Shown here piece by piece: positions 1 to 6,297 of a stretch of DNA of 6,443 nt. The notes under the pieces are model-generated. The model saw nothing but the letters and a program-made list of their open reading frames with translations, made no database searches and was not told the DNA's origin. The DNA comes from Spartobacteria bacterium UBA5019 (GTDB lineage: Bacteria > Verrucomicrobiota > Verrucomicrobiia > Chthoniobacterales > Terrimicrobiaceae). The stretch lies in assembly GCA_002396485.1 (NCBI GenBank), contig DGXZ01000068.1:8818-15260 (forward strand). The letters run 5' to 3'. Position numbers and translations under genes: made by a program. Numbering within the stretch: position 1 is the first letter of the stretch; each line of letters opens with the position of its first letter.

Positions 1-45
1 ATGCTGAATTATTTCTCGGCTTGAAATAGCCACAAGAAAGTCACT

Positions 46-3000
46 ATGCCTGCCTACAAATATCGCAACGATTTCTCCGCCATACAGAGCAGCATGACTC
101 TCCGCGAAGAATACATAGAGACTAGCTTCATCGATAAGCTTTCCAGCCTCAAATACACTTATCGGCCTGACATTCACGACCGCGAAACGCTGGGGAAAAA
201 CTTTCGCGAGAAGTTTGAGGAGCTAAATCAAGTTTGCCTTACAGATGCCGAATTCGCGCGCCTGCAGGATGAAATAATCACCTCGGATGTCTTCACCGCC
301 TCGAAGACCCTGCGCAGTATCAATGCCTTCACCCGCGATGATGGCACGCCGCTCAACTACACTCTGGTCAACATCAAAGACTGGTGCAAAAACCACTACG
401 AGGTCATCAACCAGCTCCGCATCAACACGGATAACAGCCACCACCGCTACGATGTCATCCTGCTCATCAACGGCGTGCCCTGCGTGCAGATCGAGCTGAA
501 GACCCTGGGCGTGAATCCACGCCGGGCCATGGAGCAGATCGTCGAATACAAGAACGATCCCGGCAACGGCTACACCAAGACCCTCCTCTGTTTCGTGCAG
601 CTCTTCATCGTCAGTAACCGCGACCGCACCTACTACTTCGCAAACAACAACTCCCGCCACTTCGCCTTCAATGTCGACGAGCGCTTTTTGCCCATCTACG
701 AGTTTGCGGGCGAGGACAACCGAAAGATCACTCATCTCGATTCCTTCGCCGAGTGCTTCTTGAAAAAATGCGACCTCGGCCGCACCATCAGCCGCTACAT
801 GGTTCTGCTCGCCGGCGAGCAAAAGCTCATGGTCATGCGGCCTTACCAGGTCTATGCCGTGCAGCACATGGTGAAGTGCATCGAGGACGACAACGGCAAC
901 GGCTTCGTATGGCACACCACCGGCAGCGGCAAGACGCTCACCTCCTTCAAGGCCTCCACCCTGCTCAAGGAAAACGACCACATCCACAAATGCGTCTTCG
1001 TAGTAGACCGCAAGGACCTCGACCGCCAGACGCGTGAGGAGTTCAACAAGTTTCAGGAAGGCTGCGTCGAGGAAAACACCAACACCGCCGCTCTCGTCCG
1101 CCGACTACTTTCCGAGGACTACGCGGACAAGGTCATCGTCACCACCATCCAGAAGCTCGGCCTCGCGCTGGATGAGAGCAGCAAGCGCAACAAGCAGCGG
1201 AAAAAGAACGACCAGCCGACCTACAAGGAGCTGCTGGAAGTCCTGAAGGACAAGCGCATCGTCTTCATCTTCGACGAGTGCCACCGCTCCCAGTTCGGCG
1301 AGAACCACAAGGCGATTAAAGAGTTTTTTCCCAACTCCCAGCTCTTCGGTTTCACCGGCACGCCCATCTTTGATGCGAATGCCTCCTTGCAGAAGATCAC
1401 CGACACGCAGGCCTCCATGCGCACCACGGCGGACCTCTTCCAGAAGCAGCTCCACGCCTACACCATCACACACGCCATCGAGGACGGGAACGTCCTGCGT
1501 TTTCATATCGATTACTTCAAGCCGGGAACGCTGCCGTCCTCGTCGGCATCACCTATCACCCAGCCGCCGAAGCCTGGCGAGCCCATTGCCAAGAGGGCCG
1601 TCATCGAGGCCATCCTCGCCAAGCACGATGCCGCCACGGGCGGACGCCGCTTCAACGCGATCCTCGCCACCGCGTCCATCAATGACGCCATCGAATACCA
1701 CGCTCTGTTTGCCACGATGCAAAAAGAGAAGACCGATCCCGAGTTCAAGCCGCTGAACATCGCCTGCGTCTTCTCCCCTCCTGCCGAGGGCGATCCCGAT
1801 GTGAAGCAGATTCAGGAAGACCTGCCTCAGGAGCAGGCCGATAATGAGGAAGACCCCGAGGGCAAGAAAGCCGCGCTCAAGGCCATCCTCGCCGATTACA
1901 ATGCCCGCTACGCCACCAATCACCGCCTCAGCGAATTTGATCTCTACTACCAGGATGTGCAGAAGCGCATCAAAGACCAGCAGTGGCCAAATGCCGACCA
2001 CCCCGCTGCGCAGAAGATCGACATCACCATCGTCGTGGACATGCTGCTCACCGGCTTCGACTCGAAGTTCCTGAACACGCTCTACGTGGACAAGAACCTC
2101 AAGCACCACGGCCTCATCCAGGCCTTCTCCCGGACCAACCGCGTGCTCAATGGCACCAAGCCGTATGGGAACATTCTCGACTTCCGCCAGCAGCAGGACT
2201 CGGTGGATGCCGCCATCGCCCTCTTCAGCGGCGAGAAAACCGCCGAGCAGGCGCGGGAAATCTGGCTTGTGGACAAGGCCCCCGTCGTCATCCAGATGCT
2301 GGAAACCGCCGTGCAGAAGCTGGGCGACTTCATGCAGTCCCAGGGCCTCGACTGCACGCCCTCCGCCGTGGCGAATTTGATGGGCGATGCCGCCAAGGCC
2401 GCCTTCATCACCCACTTCAAGGAAGTCCAACGCCTCAAAACCCAGCTCGACCAATACACCAACCTAAGCGAGGAAAACAAAGCCGCCATCGAGCAGGTGC
2501 TGCCCGAGGAAAGCCTGCGCGGGTTCCGTGGCGGATATCTGGAAACCGCCAAGCTGCTCAAAGCCGGGAACGCTGACGTCCCCGCCGGCAGTGATTCTGA
2601 AAGACCAGCCGACCAGATCGACTTTGAGTTCGTCCTCTTCGCCTCCGCCGTCATTGATTACGACTACATCATGGGCCTCATCGCCCGCTTCTCGGAGAAA
2701 GGCCCGGGCAAATCGAAGATGACCCGCGAGGAACTCATCGGCCTCATCAGCGCCGATGCCAAGTTCATGAACGAGCGCGACGACATCGCCGAATACATCG
2801 GCACGCTCAAGGCCGGCGAGGGCCTCAGCGAAACCGCCATCCGCGAGGGCTACACCCGCTTCAAGGCCGAGAAGAACGCCAAGGAACTCGCCACCATCGC
2901 CGTGCGGCACGGCCTCGCCACCGCCACCCTGCAAACCTTCGTGGAAGGCATCCTCGACCGCATGATCTTCGATGGCGAGCAACTCAGCGACCTCATGGCC

Positions 3001-3126
3001 CCGCTCGACCTCGGCTGGCGCGCTCGCACCCAGGCCGAACTCGCCCTCATGGCCGATTTGGTCCCCCTCCTCACCAAACGCGCCGGTGGCCGCGACATCT
3101 CAGGACTTTCCGCGTATGAGCAGTAA
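46..3126 (+). CDS. hsdR: Type I restriction enzyme, HsdR subunit (nuclease and DNA translocase)
   Basis: This is the ATP-driven motor and endonuclease subunit of a type I RM complex; it acts in the cytoplasm with HsdM and HsdS and cuts unmethylated DNA at a distance from the target. Seen in the 1026-residue product: a PD-(D/E)xK nuclease core near the N-terminus (D136, then E150-x-K152 in IELK), a Q-like RPYQ at 265-268, Walker A TTGSGKT at 291-297, Walker B DECH at 410-413, FTGTP at 436-440, and late helicase motifs DMLLTGFDS at 665-673 and QAFSRTNR at 692-699. All catalytic motifs look intact. The length matches the roughly 1000-1050-residue HsdR group (EcoR124I-like) rather than the longer EcoKI type. 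ATG46 is the first in-frame start after a TGA at 22-24; upstream there is only a weak AAGAAAG-like ribosome site. No other gene can be called in bases 1-45. The C-terminus (GLSAYEQ) looks natural, so the gene is probably complete. Confidence 0.96.
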   Translation: MPAYKYRNDFSAIQSSMTLREEYIETSFIDKLSSLKYTYRPDIHDRETLGKNFREKFEELNQVCLTDAEFARLQDEIITSDVFTASKTLRSINAFTRDDGTPLNYTLVNIKDWCKNHYEVINQLRINTDNSHHRYDVILLINGVPCVQIELKTLGVNPRRAMEQIVEYKNDPGNGYTKTLLCFVQLFIVSNRDRTYYFANNNSRHFAFNVDERFLPIYEFAGEDNRKITHLDSFAECFLKKCDLGRTISRYMVLLAGEQKLMVMRPYQVYAVQHMVKCIEDDNGNGFVWHTTGSGKTLTSFKASTLLKENDHIHKCVFVVDRKDLDRQTREEFNKFQEGCVEENTNTAALVRRLLSEDYADKVIVTTIQKLGLALDESSKRNKQRKKNDQPTYKELLEVLKDKRIVFIFDECHRSQFGENHKAIKEFFPNSQLFGFTGTPIFDANASLQKITDTQASMRTTADLFQKQLHAYTITHAIEDGNVLRFHIDYFKPGTLPSSSASPITQPPKPGEPIAKRAVIEAILAKHDAATGGRRFNAILATASINDAIEYHALFATMQKEKTDPEFKPLNIACVFSPPAEGDPDVKQIQEDLPQEQADNEEDPEGKKAALKAILADYNARYATNHRLSEFDLYYQDVQKRIKDQQWPNADHPAAQKIDITIVVDMLLTGFDSKFLNTLYVDKNLKHHGLIQAFSRTNRVLNGTKPYGNILDFRQQQDSVDAAIALFSGEKTAEQAREIWLVDKAPVVIQMLETAVQKLGDFMQSQGLDCTPSAVANLMGDAAKAAFITHFKEVQRLKTQLDQYTNLSEENKAAIEQVLPEESLRGFRGGYLETAKLLKAGNADVPAGSDSERPADQIDFEFVLFASAVIDYDYIMGLIARFSEKGPGKSKMTREELIGLISADAKFMNERDDIAEYIGTLKAGEGLSETAIREGYTRFKAEKNAKELATIAVRHGLATATLQTFVEGILDRMIFDGEQLSDLMAPLDLGWRARTQAELALMADLVPLLTKRAGGRDISGLSAYEQ

Positions 3127-3143
3127 CAGCCCGGCTCAAAATA

Positions 3144-3257
3144 TGGCGAATTCGCCACTTTTAACCCCGTCGAAATCGACGGGATTAAACATCTCGAATT
3201 CGAGATGTTTAGAGCTTCGTCCACATTTTAATCCCATCGAATTCGATGGAATTAGAA
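3144..3257. repeat. Array of four palindromes with a shared CGAATTCG core between hsdR and dinD
   Basis: The 208-bp gap after hsdR holds no convincing gene but four inverted repeats. I: 3144-3157, perfect 14 bp (tggcgaattcgcca). II: 3160-3189, arms cccgtcga/tcgacggg around AA, extended by ttaa/ttaa past a C/A mismatch. III: 3186-3211, a perfect 26-bp palindrome. IV: 3226-3257, perfect inner 16 bp, extended past a C/A mismatch like that in II. Centres lie at 3150.5, 3174.5, 3198.5 and 3241.5, so the first three are exactly 24 bp apart. The core is CGAATTCG (CGAAATCG in II), while the flanking triplets differ in each copy (TGG/CCA, CGT/ACG, TCT/AGA, CAT/ATG) yet stay complementary. II and IV are also alike outside the stem, suggesting duplication. 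Covarying arms point to a folded RNA or DNA structure. No T-tract follows any stem, so ordinary terminators are unlikely. Roles in mRNA stability or as a REP-like element are inference. Confidence 0.85.
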
Positions 3258-3334
3258 AAGTTCAACTGCCCAAATTCGACGCCTTCCATCCGAACCCAAA
3301 ATCAAACGGCTAGAAAAGAGATTTAAAGAGACAC

Positions 3335-4180
3335 ATGGAACCAAATCAAATTAAGCAACTTACCTTAACCTTCGAGGGGCACGCCCAGCAGACGGAAACC
3401 GGCGTGGAATACTGGCTGGCTCGCGATCTCCAGCACCTCTTAGGCTACAACAAATGGGAGAATTTTCAAACCGTGATTGCCAAGGCCAAGACCTCTTGTG
3501 AGGTCTCCGGTCATACGGTTGAGAACCATTTTCCTGACGTCAGGAAAATGGTCGAAATCGGCTCCGGCACCCAGCGTGAGATCGAGGACATCATGCTCAC
3601 CCGTTACGCCTGCTACCTCATCGCCCAGAATGGAGATCCGCGAAAACAGGAAATCGCCTTTGCCCAGACCTACTTCGCCGTCCAGACCCGCCGCGCGGAA
3701 CTCATCGAGCAGCGCCTTCTCGAAGCCGAGCGCGTCTCCGCCCGCAAAAAGCTCACCACCACGGAAAAGGAACTGTCCCAGCTCATCTTCGAGCAAACTG
3801 GCGGGAATCAGGACTTCGCCCTCATCCGCAGCAAAGGAGATCAGGCACTCTTCGGCAAGAGCACCCAAGCCATGAAAGCCCACTGGCAGGTTCCAGACAG
3901 TCGGCCTCTCGCCGATTTCGCCCCCACCATCATTCTCAAGGCCAAGGACTTCGCTACCGAGATCACCATCCACAATGCGCGCACCCACCAGATGGGCACC
4001 GAACCGGAAATTTCGCAAGAACACGTCACCAACAACGCCGCTGTGCGTCAGACCCTCCTCAGTCGAGGCATCCGCCCCGAAAGCCTGCCCGCTGCCGAGG
4101 ACGTGAAGAAAGTCGAACGCCGCCTGACCTCCGACGAAAAGAAAGCCTTGAAGAACCCCGATACCCTGGACGGCGAATGA
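3335..4180 (+). CDS. dinD: DinD-family DNA damage-inducible protein D
   Basis: This is a full-length homologue of DinD (281 residues; the E. coli protein is about 274). E. coli DinD is SOS-induced and is reported to interfere with RecA-driven strand exchange; whether this copy does so is unknown. Family hallmarks seen in order: GVEYWLARDLQHLLGYNKW (about 23-41), a DVRKMVEIGSG segment, LTRYACYLIAQNGDPRKQEIAFAQTYFAVQTRR written here only in part as RYACYLIAQNGDPRK and AQTYFAVQTR, LTTTEKELS, IRSKGDQALFG, and near the end ERRLTSDEKKALK. ATG3335 is preceded by AAGAG at 3326-3330. The stop overlaps the hsdS start (ATGA), so the two are translationally coupled and this protein belongs to the RM operon. 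I see no CTGT-N8-ACAG SOS box upstream; the palindrome array is there instead. A perfect 28-bp palindrome lies inside the gene at the DVRKM segment. Confidence 0.93.
   Translation: MEPNQIKQLTLTFEGHAQQTETGVEYWLARDLQHLLGYNKWENFQTVIAKAKTSCEVSGHTVENHFPDVRKMVEIGSGTQREIEDIMLTRYACYLIAQNGDPRKQEIAFAQTYFAVQTRRAELIEQRLLEAERVSARKKLTTTEKELSQLIFEQTGGNQDFALIRSKGDQALFGKSTQAMKAHWQVPDSRPLADFAPTIILKAKDFATEITIHNARTHQMGTEPEISQEHVTNNAAVRQTLLSRGIRPESLPAAEDVKKVERRLTSDEKKALKNPDTLDGE
3525..3552. repeat. Perfect 28-bp palindrome inside dinD
   Basis: The arms are accattttcctgac and gtcaggaaaatggt, meeting with no spacer, 14 of 14 pairs. It falls in codons for the conserved NHFPDVRKMV segment, and because it is self-complementary the minus strand encodes nearly the same peptide there. 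Under a uniform-base model such a palindrome is expected about 2 in 100,000 windows of this size, though protein-coding constraint makes that estimate loose. It could form a hairpin in the mRNA or a cruciform in DNA; its function is unknown. Confidence 0.9.
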
Positions 4181-5508
4181 GCAGTAAGACCAAAACCACC
4201 GCCACGAAGGAAGAGGCAAGGCCCGCGCTGGTGCCGAAGCTGCGGTTTCCGGAGTTCCGGGGGGCTGGAGATTGGACAACTGAAACGCTTGGATCGGTCG
4301 CGAAGATCAGCACCGAGAAAGTGCGAGATAACACCTGCATCCCGATGAGCATCACCTCTGGTGTTGGATTGGTCAGCCAGATGGACAAGTTTGGGCGCAT
4401 CATCGCCGGTAGTTCCTATGCGAACTACCTCCTGCTGAGGAAGAACGACTTCGCCTACAACAAGAGCGCCACCAAAGAGTATCCCGAGGGCTTTATCGCA
4501 TTGTATTCCGGTGACGAACTCGCGGCAGTGCCAAACAGCGTTTTCACCTGCTTCCGCATCAAGGGTGAGTCACCGGTCCCGCAATATCTGAACTACCTCT
4601 TTCTCGGCAATCTGCACGGCAAGTGGTTAAGGAACTTCATCGAGGTTGGTGCCCGTGCTCACGGGTCACTGAGCATCGCCGAGGATGATTTACTCGCCCT
4701 ACCTGTCCCTGTTCCAACCGGGAAAACGTCCGTCCGCGAACAACAAAAAATCGCCGAGTGCCTGAGTTCGGTGGACGAGCTGATGGCCGCGCAAGCGAGG
4801 AAAGTGGACGCGCTCAAGACCCATAAAAAAGGACTTCTCCAGAAACTTTTTCCTCCGGCAAAAGATTCTGGAAGTAAGAATTTAGAAGAGAGAAGTGAGA
4901 AAATCTCTGAATCTTTCTCCATTCAAAATTCTAACTTCTCGATTCCCTCCCTCCGCTTCCCCGAATTCCAGAATGCCGGAGGGTGGGTGGAAGACAAACT
5001 GGGCACCGTATGTGAACTTTATCAGCCAGTCACGTTGTCTTCATCCGAGTTAAGTATGACAGGCGAATACCTCGTTTACGGTGCCAACGGCGTCATTGGC
5101 ACTCACAACGAATTTAACCACGGAGACAGTGAAATCGCGGTTACCTGTCGTGGTGCAACTTGCGGGGAAGTCACGGTAACCAAACCCAAATCATGGGTCA
5201 CAGGGAATGCGATGATCGTGAAACCTAGGACGAAGAAGCTGAGGAGGGATTTCATCTTTCAATACTTCAAAAATCATGGGCTGAAGGGGATCATCAGCGG
5301 TTCTGCACAGCCTCAAATCACGCGGACCGGATTTGCCCCCCTCGTAATATTCTTCCCAGAACCAGACGAACAACAACGCATCGCCAACTGCCTCACCAGC
5401 CTCGACGACCTCATCGCCGCGCAAACCCAAAAGCTCGAAGCCCTCAAGACCCACAAGAAAGGCCTGATGCAGCAGCTTTTCCCATCCCCGGAGGAGGTGG
5501 AGGCATGA
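4177..5508 (+). CDS. hsdS: Type I RM specificity subunit HsdS
   Basis: HsdS reads the bipartite DNA target and anchors HsdM and HsdR. The 443-residue product has the classical two-half design. Half 1: LRFPEF at 22-27, target recognition domain 1 at about 30-180, and a conserved helix REQQKIAECLSSVDEL...ALKTHKKGL..KLFP at 187-226. Half 2: LRFPEF at 259-264, target recognition domain 2 at about 268-395, and a matching helix EQQRIANCLTSLDDL...ALKTHKKGL..QLFP at 398-436. The two helices share 27 of 39 residues. The long helices set the spacing between the two half-targets. The start overlaps the dinD stop by ATGA, and the stop overlaps the next start in the same way. The linker at about 227-257 is AT-rich and low in complexity, unlike the rest, and contains an imperfect inverted repeat. 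The two recognition domains do not resemble each other, implying an asymmetric target; the target itself cannot be read from sequence. Confidence 0.96.
   Translation: MSSKTKTTATKEEARPALVPKLRFPEFRGAGDWTTETLGSVAKISTEKVRDNTCIPMSITSGVGLVSQMDKFGRIIAGSSYANYLLLRKNDFAYNKSATKEYPEGFIALYSGDELAAVPNSVFTCFRIKGESPVPQYLNYLFLGNLHGKWLRNFIEVGARAHGSLSIAEDDLLALPVPVPTGKTSVREQQKIAECLSSVDELMAAQARKVDALKTHKKGLLQKLFPPAKDSGSKNLEERSEKISESFSIQNSNFSIPSLRFPEFQNAGGWVEDKLGTVCELYQPVTLSSSELSMTGEYLVYGANGVIGTHNEFNHGDSEIAVTCRGATCGEVTVTKPKSWVTGNAMIVKPRTKKLRRDFIFQYFKNHGLKGIISGSAQPQITRTGFAPLVIFFPEPDEQQRIANCLTSLDDLIAAQTQKLEALKTHKKGLMQQLFPSPEEVEA
4738..4854 (+). repeat. hsdS conserved helix repeat, copy 1
   Basis: This block encodes HsdS residues 188-226 and is the partner of the block at 5368-5484. 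The two share the ALKTHKKGL stretch and LFP, and at DNA level keep runs such as ctcaagaccca. Repeats like this are typical of HsdS and are the places where recognition domains are exchanged by recombination. Confidence 0.85.
4871..4938. repeat. Imperfect inverted repeat in the AT-rich hsdS linker
   Basis: The arm gaagtaagaattt (4871-4883) is complementary to aaattctaacttc (4926-4938) at 12 of 13 positions, with about 42 bases between. The stretch is AT- and purine-rich in a GC-rich gene, and encodes a Ser/Glu/Lys/Asn-rich linker between the two HsdS halves. It looks like a small intergenic-type sequence captured in frame; this is inference. Confidence 0.6.
4921..4947 (+). repeat. Dispersed 27-bp repeat, copy in the hsdS linker
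   Basis: This segment (attcaaaattc, three variable bases, cttctc, one variable base, attccc) matches the reverse complement of 6262-6288 at 23 of 27 positions. One copy is inside a coding linker and the other is in the disrupted region before the four-helix-bundle gene. A shared small mobile or repetitive element is possible, but with AT-rich sequence chance similarity is not excluded. Confidence 0.5.
5368..5484 (+). repeat. hsdS conserved helix repeat, copy 2
   Basis: This block encodes HsdS residues 398-436 and is the second copy of the helix at 4738-4854 (27 of 39 residues identical, 630 bp apart). Together they form the antiparallel coiled-coil spacer expected in HsdS. Confidence 0.85.
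5492..5498 (+). promoter_or_regulatory. Perfect AGGAGGT ribosome binding site for the zeta-like gene
   Basis: AGGAGGT lies in the last codons of hsdS, six bases before ATG5505, inside a longer purine run (5490-5503). It is the strongest Shine-Dalgarno match I noticed in the window. It supports the ATG5505 start and suggests that the kinase is translated efficiently even without coupling from hsdS. Confidence 0.85.
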
Positions 5509-6023
5509 GCAAGAAAATCATTATCATCGCCGGGCCGAACGGCGCGGGGAAAACGACTTTTGCGCGTTCGTTTCTGCCGGAGGAGGCGCAATGCCCCCGC
5601 TTCATCAATGCGGACCTGATCGCAGCGGGGCTGGCCCCGTTTGCCCCAGAGACTGCGGCGCTCAAGGCTGGGCGGCTGATGCTGGAGGAAATCGAGGACT
5701 GCTTGCGCAAGGGCGAGAGCTTTGCCTTTGAGACCACGCTTTCCGGCCACGGCTATCTGACCCGGATCAGGCAATGGCGGGAACAAGGCTACCATGTGAG
5801 CCTATTCTTCCTCTGCCTCCCGGATGCCGAGACGGCCATCGCGCGTGTCGCAGAGAGGGTGCGCCAGGGAGGGCATGACATCCCCGAAGGCGTGATCCGC
5901 CGCCGTTTCGCCGCCGGATTGCGCAACCTGGAACGGGCCTACAAGTTCGCCGTGGATGCGTGGGCCAAGTATGATAGCGTGGGCGAAAGCCCGGCTCTCC
6001 TGGAATGGGGAGAGAACCAATGA
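5505..6023 (+). CDS. Zeta-toxin-like P-loop kinase
   Basis: This is a small P-loop NTPase of the zeta toxin/AAA_33-like group, 172 residues. Zeta toxins phosphorylate UDP-N-acetylglucosamine-type sugars and block cell wall synthesis, but many relatives are uncharacterised and the substrate here is unknown. Seen: Walker A GPNGAGKTT at 10-18, FINAD with D37 as a candidate catalytic acid, AGRLMLEEIEDCLRKG (55-70) leading to the family signature FAFETTLSG at 73-81, a strand HVSLFFLCL, AIARVAERVRQGGHDIP (111-127) and an arginine cluster IRRRF (131-135) fitting the lid region. The family core is complete; the C-terminus ends soon after KYDS. The start overlaps the hsdS stop (ATGA) and has a perfect ribosome site. 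The end overlaps the start of a 64-residue gene, a likely functional partner. Classical epsilon antitoxin lies upstream of zeta; here the small gene is downstream. Toxicity is inferred from family, not shown. Confidence 0.87.
   Translation: MSKKIIIIAGPNGAGKTTFARSFLPEEAQCPRFINADLIAAGLAPFAPETAALKAGRLMLEEIEDCLRKGESFAFETTLSGHGYLTRIRQWREQGYHVSLFFLCLPDAETAIARVAERVRQGGHDIPEGVIRRRFAAGLRNLERAYKFAVDAWAKYDSVGESPALLEWGENQ
6007..6014 (+). promoter_or_regulatory. Ribosome binding site deciding the small-gene start
   Basis: GGGGAGAG sits five bases before ATG6020. Three in-frame ATGs exist (6005, 6020, 6026). The site overlaps the first and suits the second best, which also forms the ATGA overlap used throughout this operon. 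Confidence 0.65.
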
Positions 6024-6214
6024 CCATGAAAAACATACAAGAAGCCAAAGATCCCGATCTGCGTGCCTCCGCCGCCGCGATGAGCCGCGCCGCCGCAGCG
6101 GCCCGCAAGACGGCGATCCAGACGGGCACGAATCTCATCATCATGAAGGACGGCAAGCTCACCCGCATCCCTGCGCAGACGCTGCGTGACTCGACCCCAA
6201 GCGCCGACCGCTGA
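6020..6214 (+). CDS. Small protein paired with the zeta-like kinase (possible antitoxin)
   Basis: The product is 64 residues from ATG6020. Seen: a helical, alanine-rich N-terminal half (DPDLRASAAAMSRAAAAARK) followed by TAIQTGTNLIIMKDGKLTRI, which reads like a short beta-hairpin. I recall similar short proteins next to zeta-like kinases, usually annotated as hypothetical; I cannot name a family. It is coupled to the kinase by an ATGA overlap. It lacks cysteines, a signal peptide or a membrane segment. An antitoxin or regulatory role is inferred from size and position only. The start at 6005 would add five residues (MGREP) and overlap its own ribosome site; the start at 6026 would remove two. 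Confidence 0.75.
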   Translation: MTMKNIQEAKDPDLRASAAAMSRAAAAARKTAIQTGTNLIIMKDGKLTRIPAQTLRDSTPSADR

Positions 6215-6220
6215 TTTTCG

Positions 6221-6286
6221 ATGACCGACACCAATCAAAAGCAACTGGGCAACAGCCTTCGGGGAATTGAGAAGGGTGAATTTTGA
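6221..6286 (+). pseudogene. hsdM: Remnant of the hsdM start (methyltransferase subunit)
   Basis: Seven codable bases after the small-gene stop is ATG6221, giving MTDTNQKQLGN, which I recognise as a common beginning of HsdM in the group whose N-terminus runs on as NTLW-IADxLRGAMNADDF. Here the frame instead continues SLRGIEKGEF and stops at 6286, so only about the first 11 codons match and the rest is gone or lies beyond the inserted material to the right. Position fits: an RM operon with hsdR and hsdS lacks hsdM in this window, and this is where another operon gene would start. The junction is near 6253-6262, where GC content falls. The identification rests on a short peptide recalled from memory; a chance match or an unrelated leader peptide is possible. 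Confidence 0.55.
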
Positions 6287-6288
6287 AT
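6262..6288 (-). repeat. Dispersed 27-bp repeat, inverted copy near the hsdM remnant
   Basis: The reverse complement matches 4921-4947 at 23 of 27 positions. The region also holds a 9-bp direct repeat gaattgaga at 6264-6272 and 6285-6293, just before the four-helix-bundle start. It may mark the left part of the module that replaced hsdM coding sequence. Confidence 0.5.
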
Positions 6289-6297
6289 TGAGAAAAC

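Noticed and set aside
1..24. Short frame from ATG at base 1 (seven codons)
   Set aside because: Too short to be a gene and without motif; it only shows that hsdR cannot start earlier in frame because of the TGA at 22-24.
223..987. Long antisense open frames opposite hsdR (also 1549-2454, and 3440-4279 opposite dinD)
   Set aside because: They are mirror frames of GC-rich codon use, with compositionally biased products and no family motifs; the sense genes are certain.
3144..3157. CGAATTCG palindromes as the target of this RM system
   Set aside because: Type I targets are bipartite and asymmetric with a gap; these are continuous palindromes with variable outer pairs.
3160..3257. Palindromes as Rho-independent terminators
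   Set aside because: No T-run follows any stem on either strand, and co-directional genes continue downstream.
3144..3257. CRISPR array
   Set aside because: The units are palindromes with no constant repeat separated by unique spacers of fixed size, and no cas gene is present.
3143..3313. A 56-codon open frame from ATG3143 through the palindrome array
   Set aside because: It is formed by the repeats themselves, has no ribosome site or recognisable family, and its reading frame stays open back into the out-of-frame strand of hsdR.
3258..3334. SOS (LexA) box before dinD
   Set aside because: No CTGT-N8-ACAG or clear GAAC/GTTC paired motif is seen; a phylum-specific motif cannot be excluded by eye.
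6005..6019. Earlier ATG for the small partner protein
   Set aside because: It overlaps the ribosome site that best serves ATG6020 and would add only five residues not expected from the operon's ATGA pattern.
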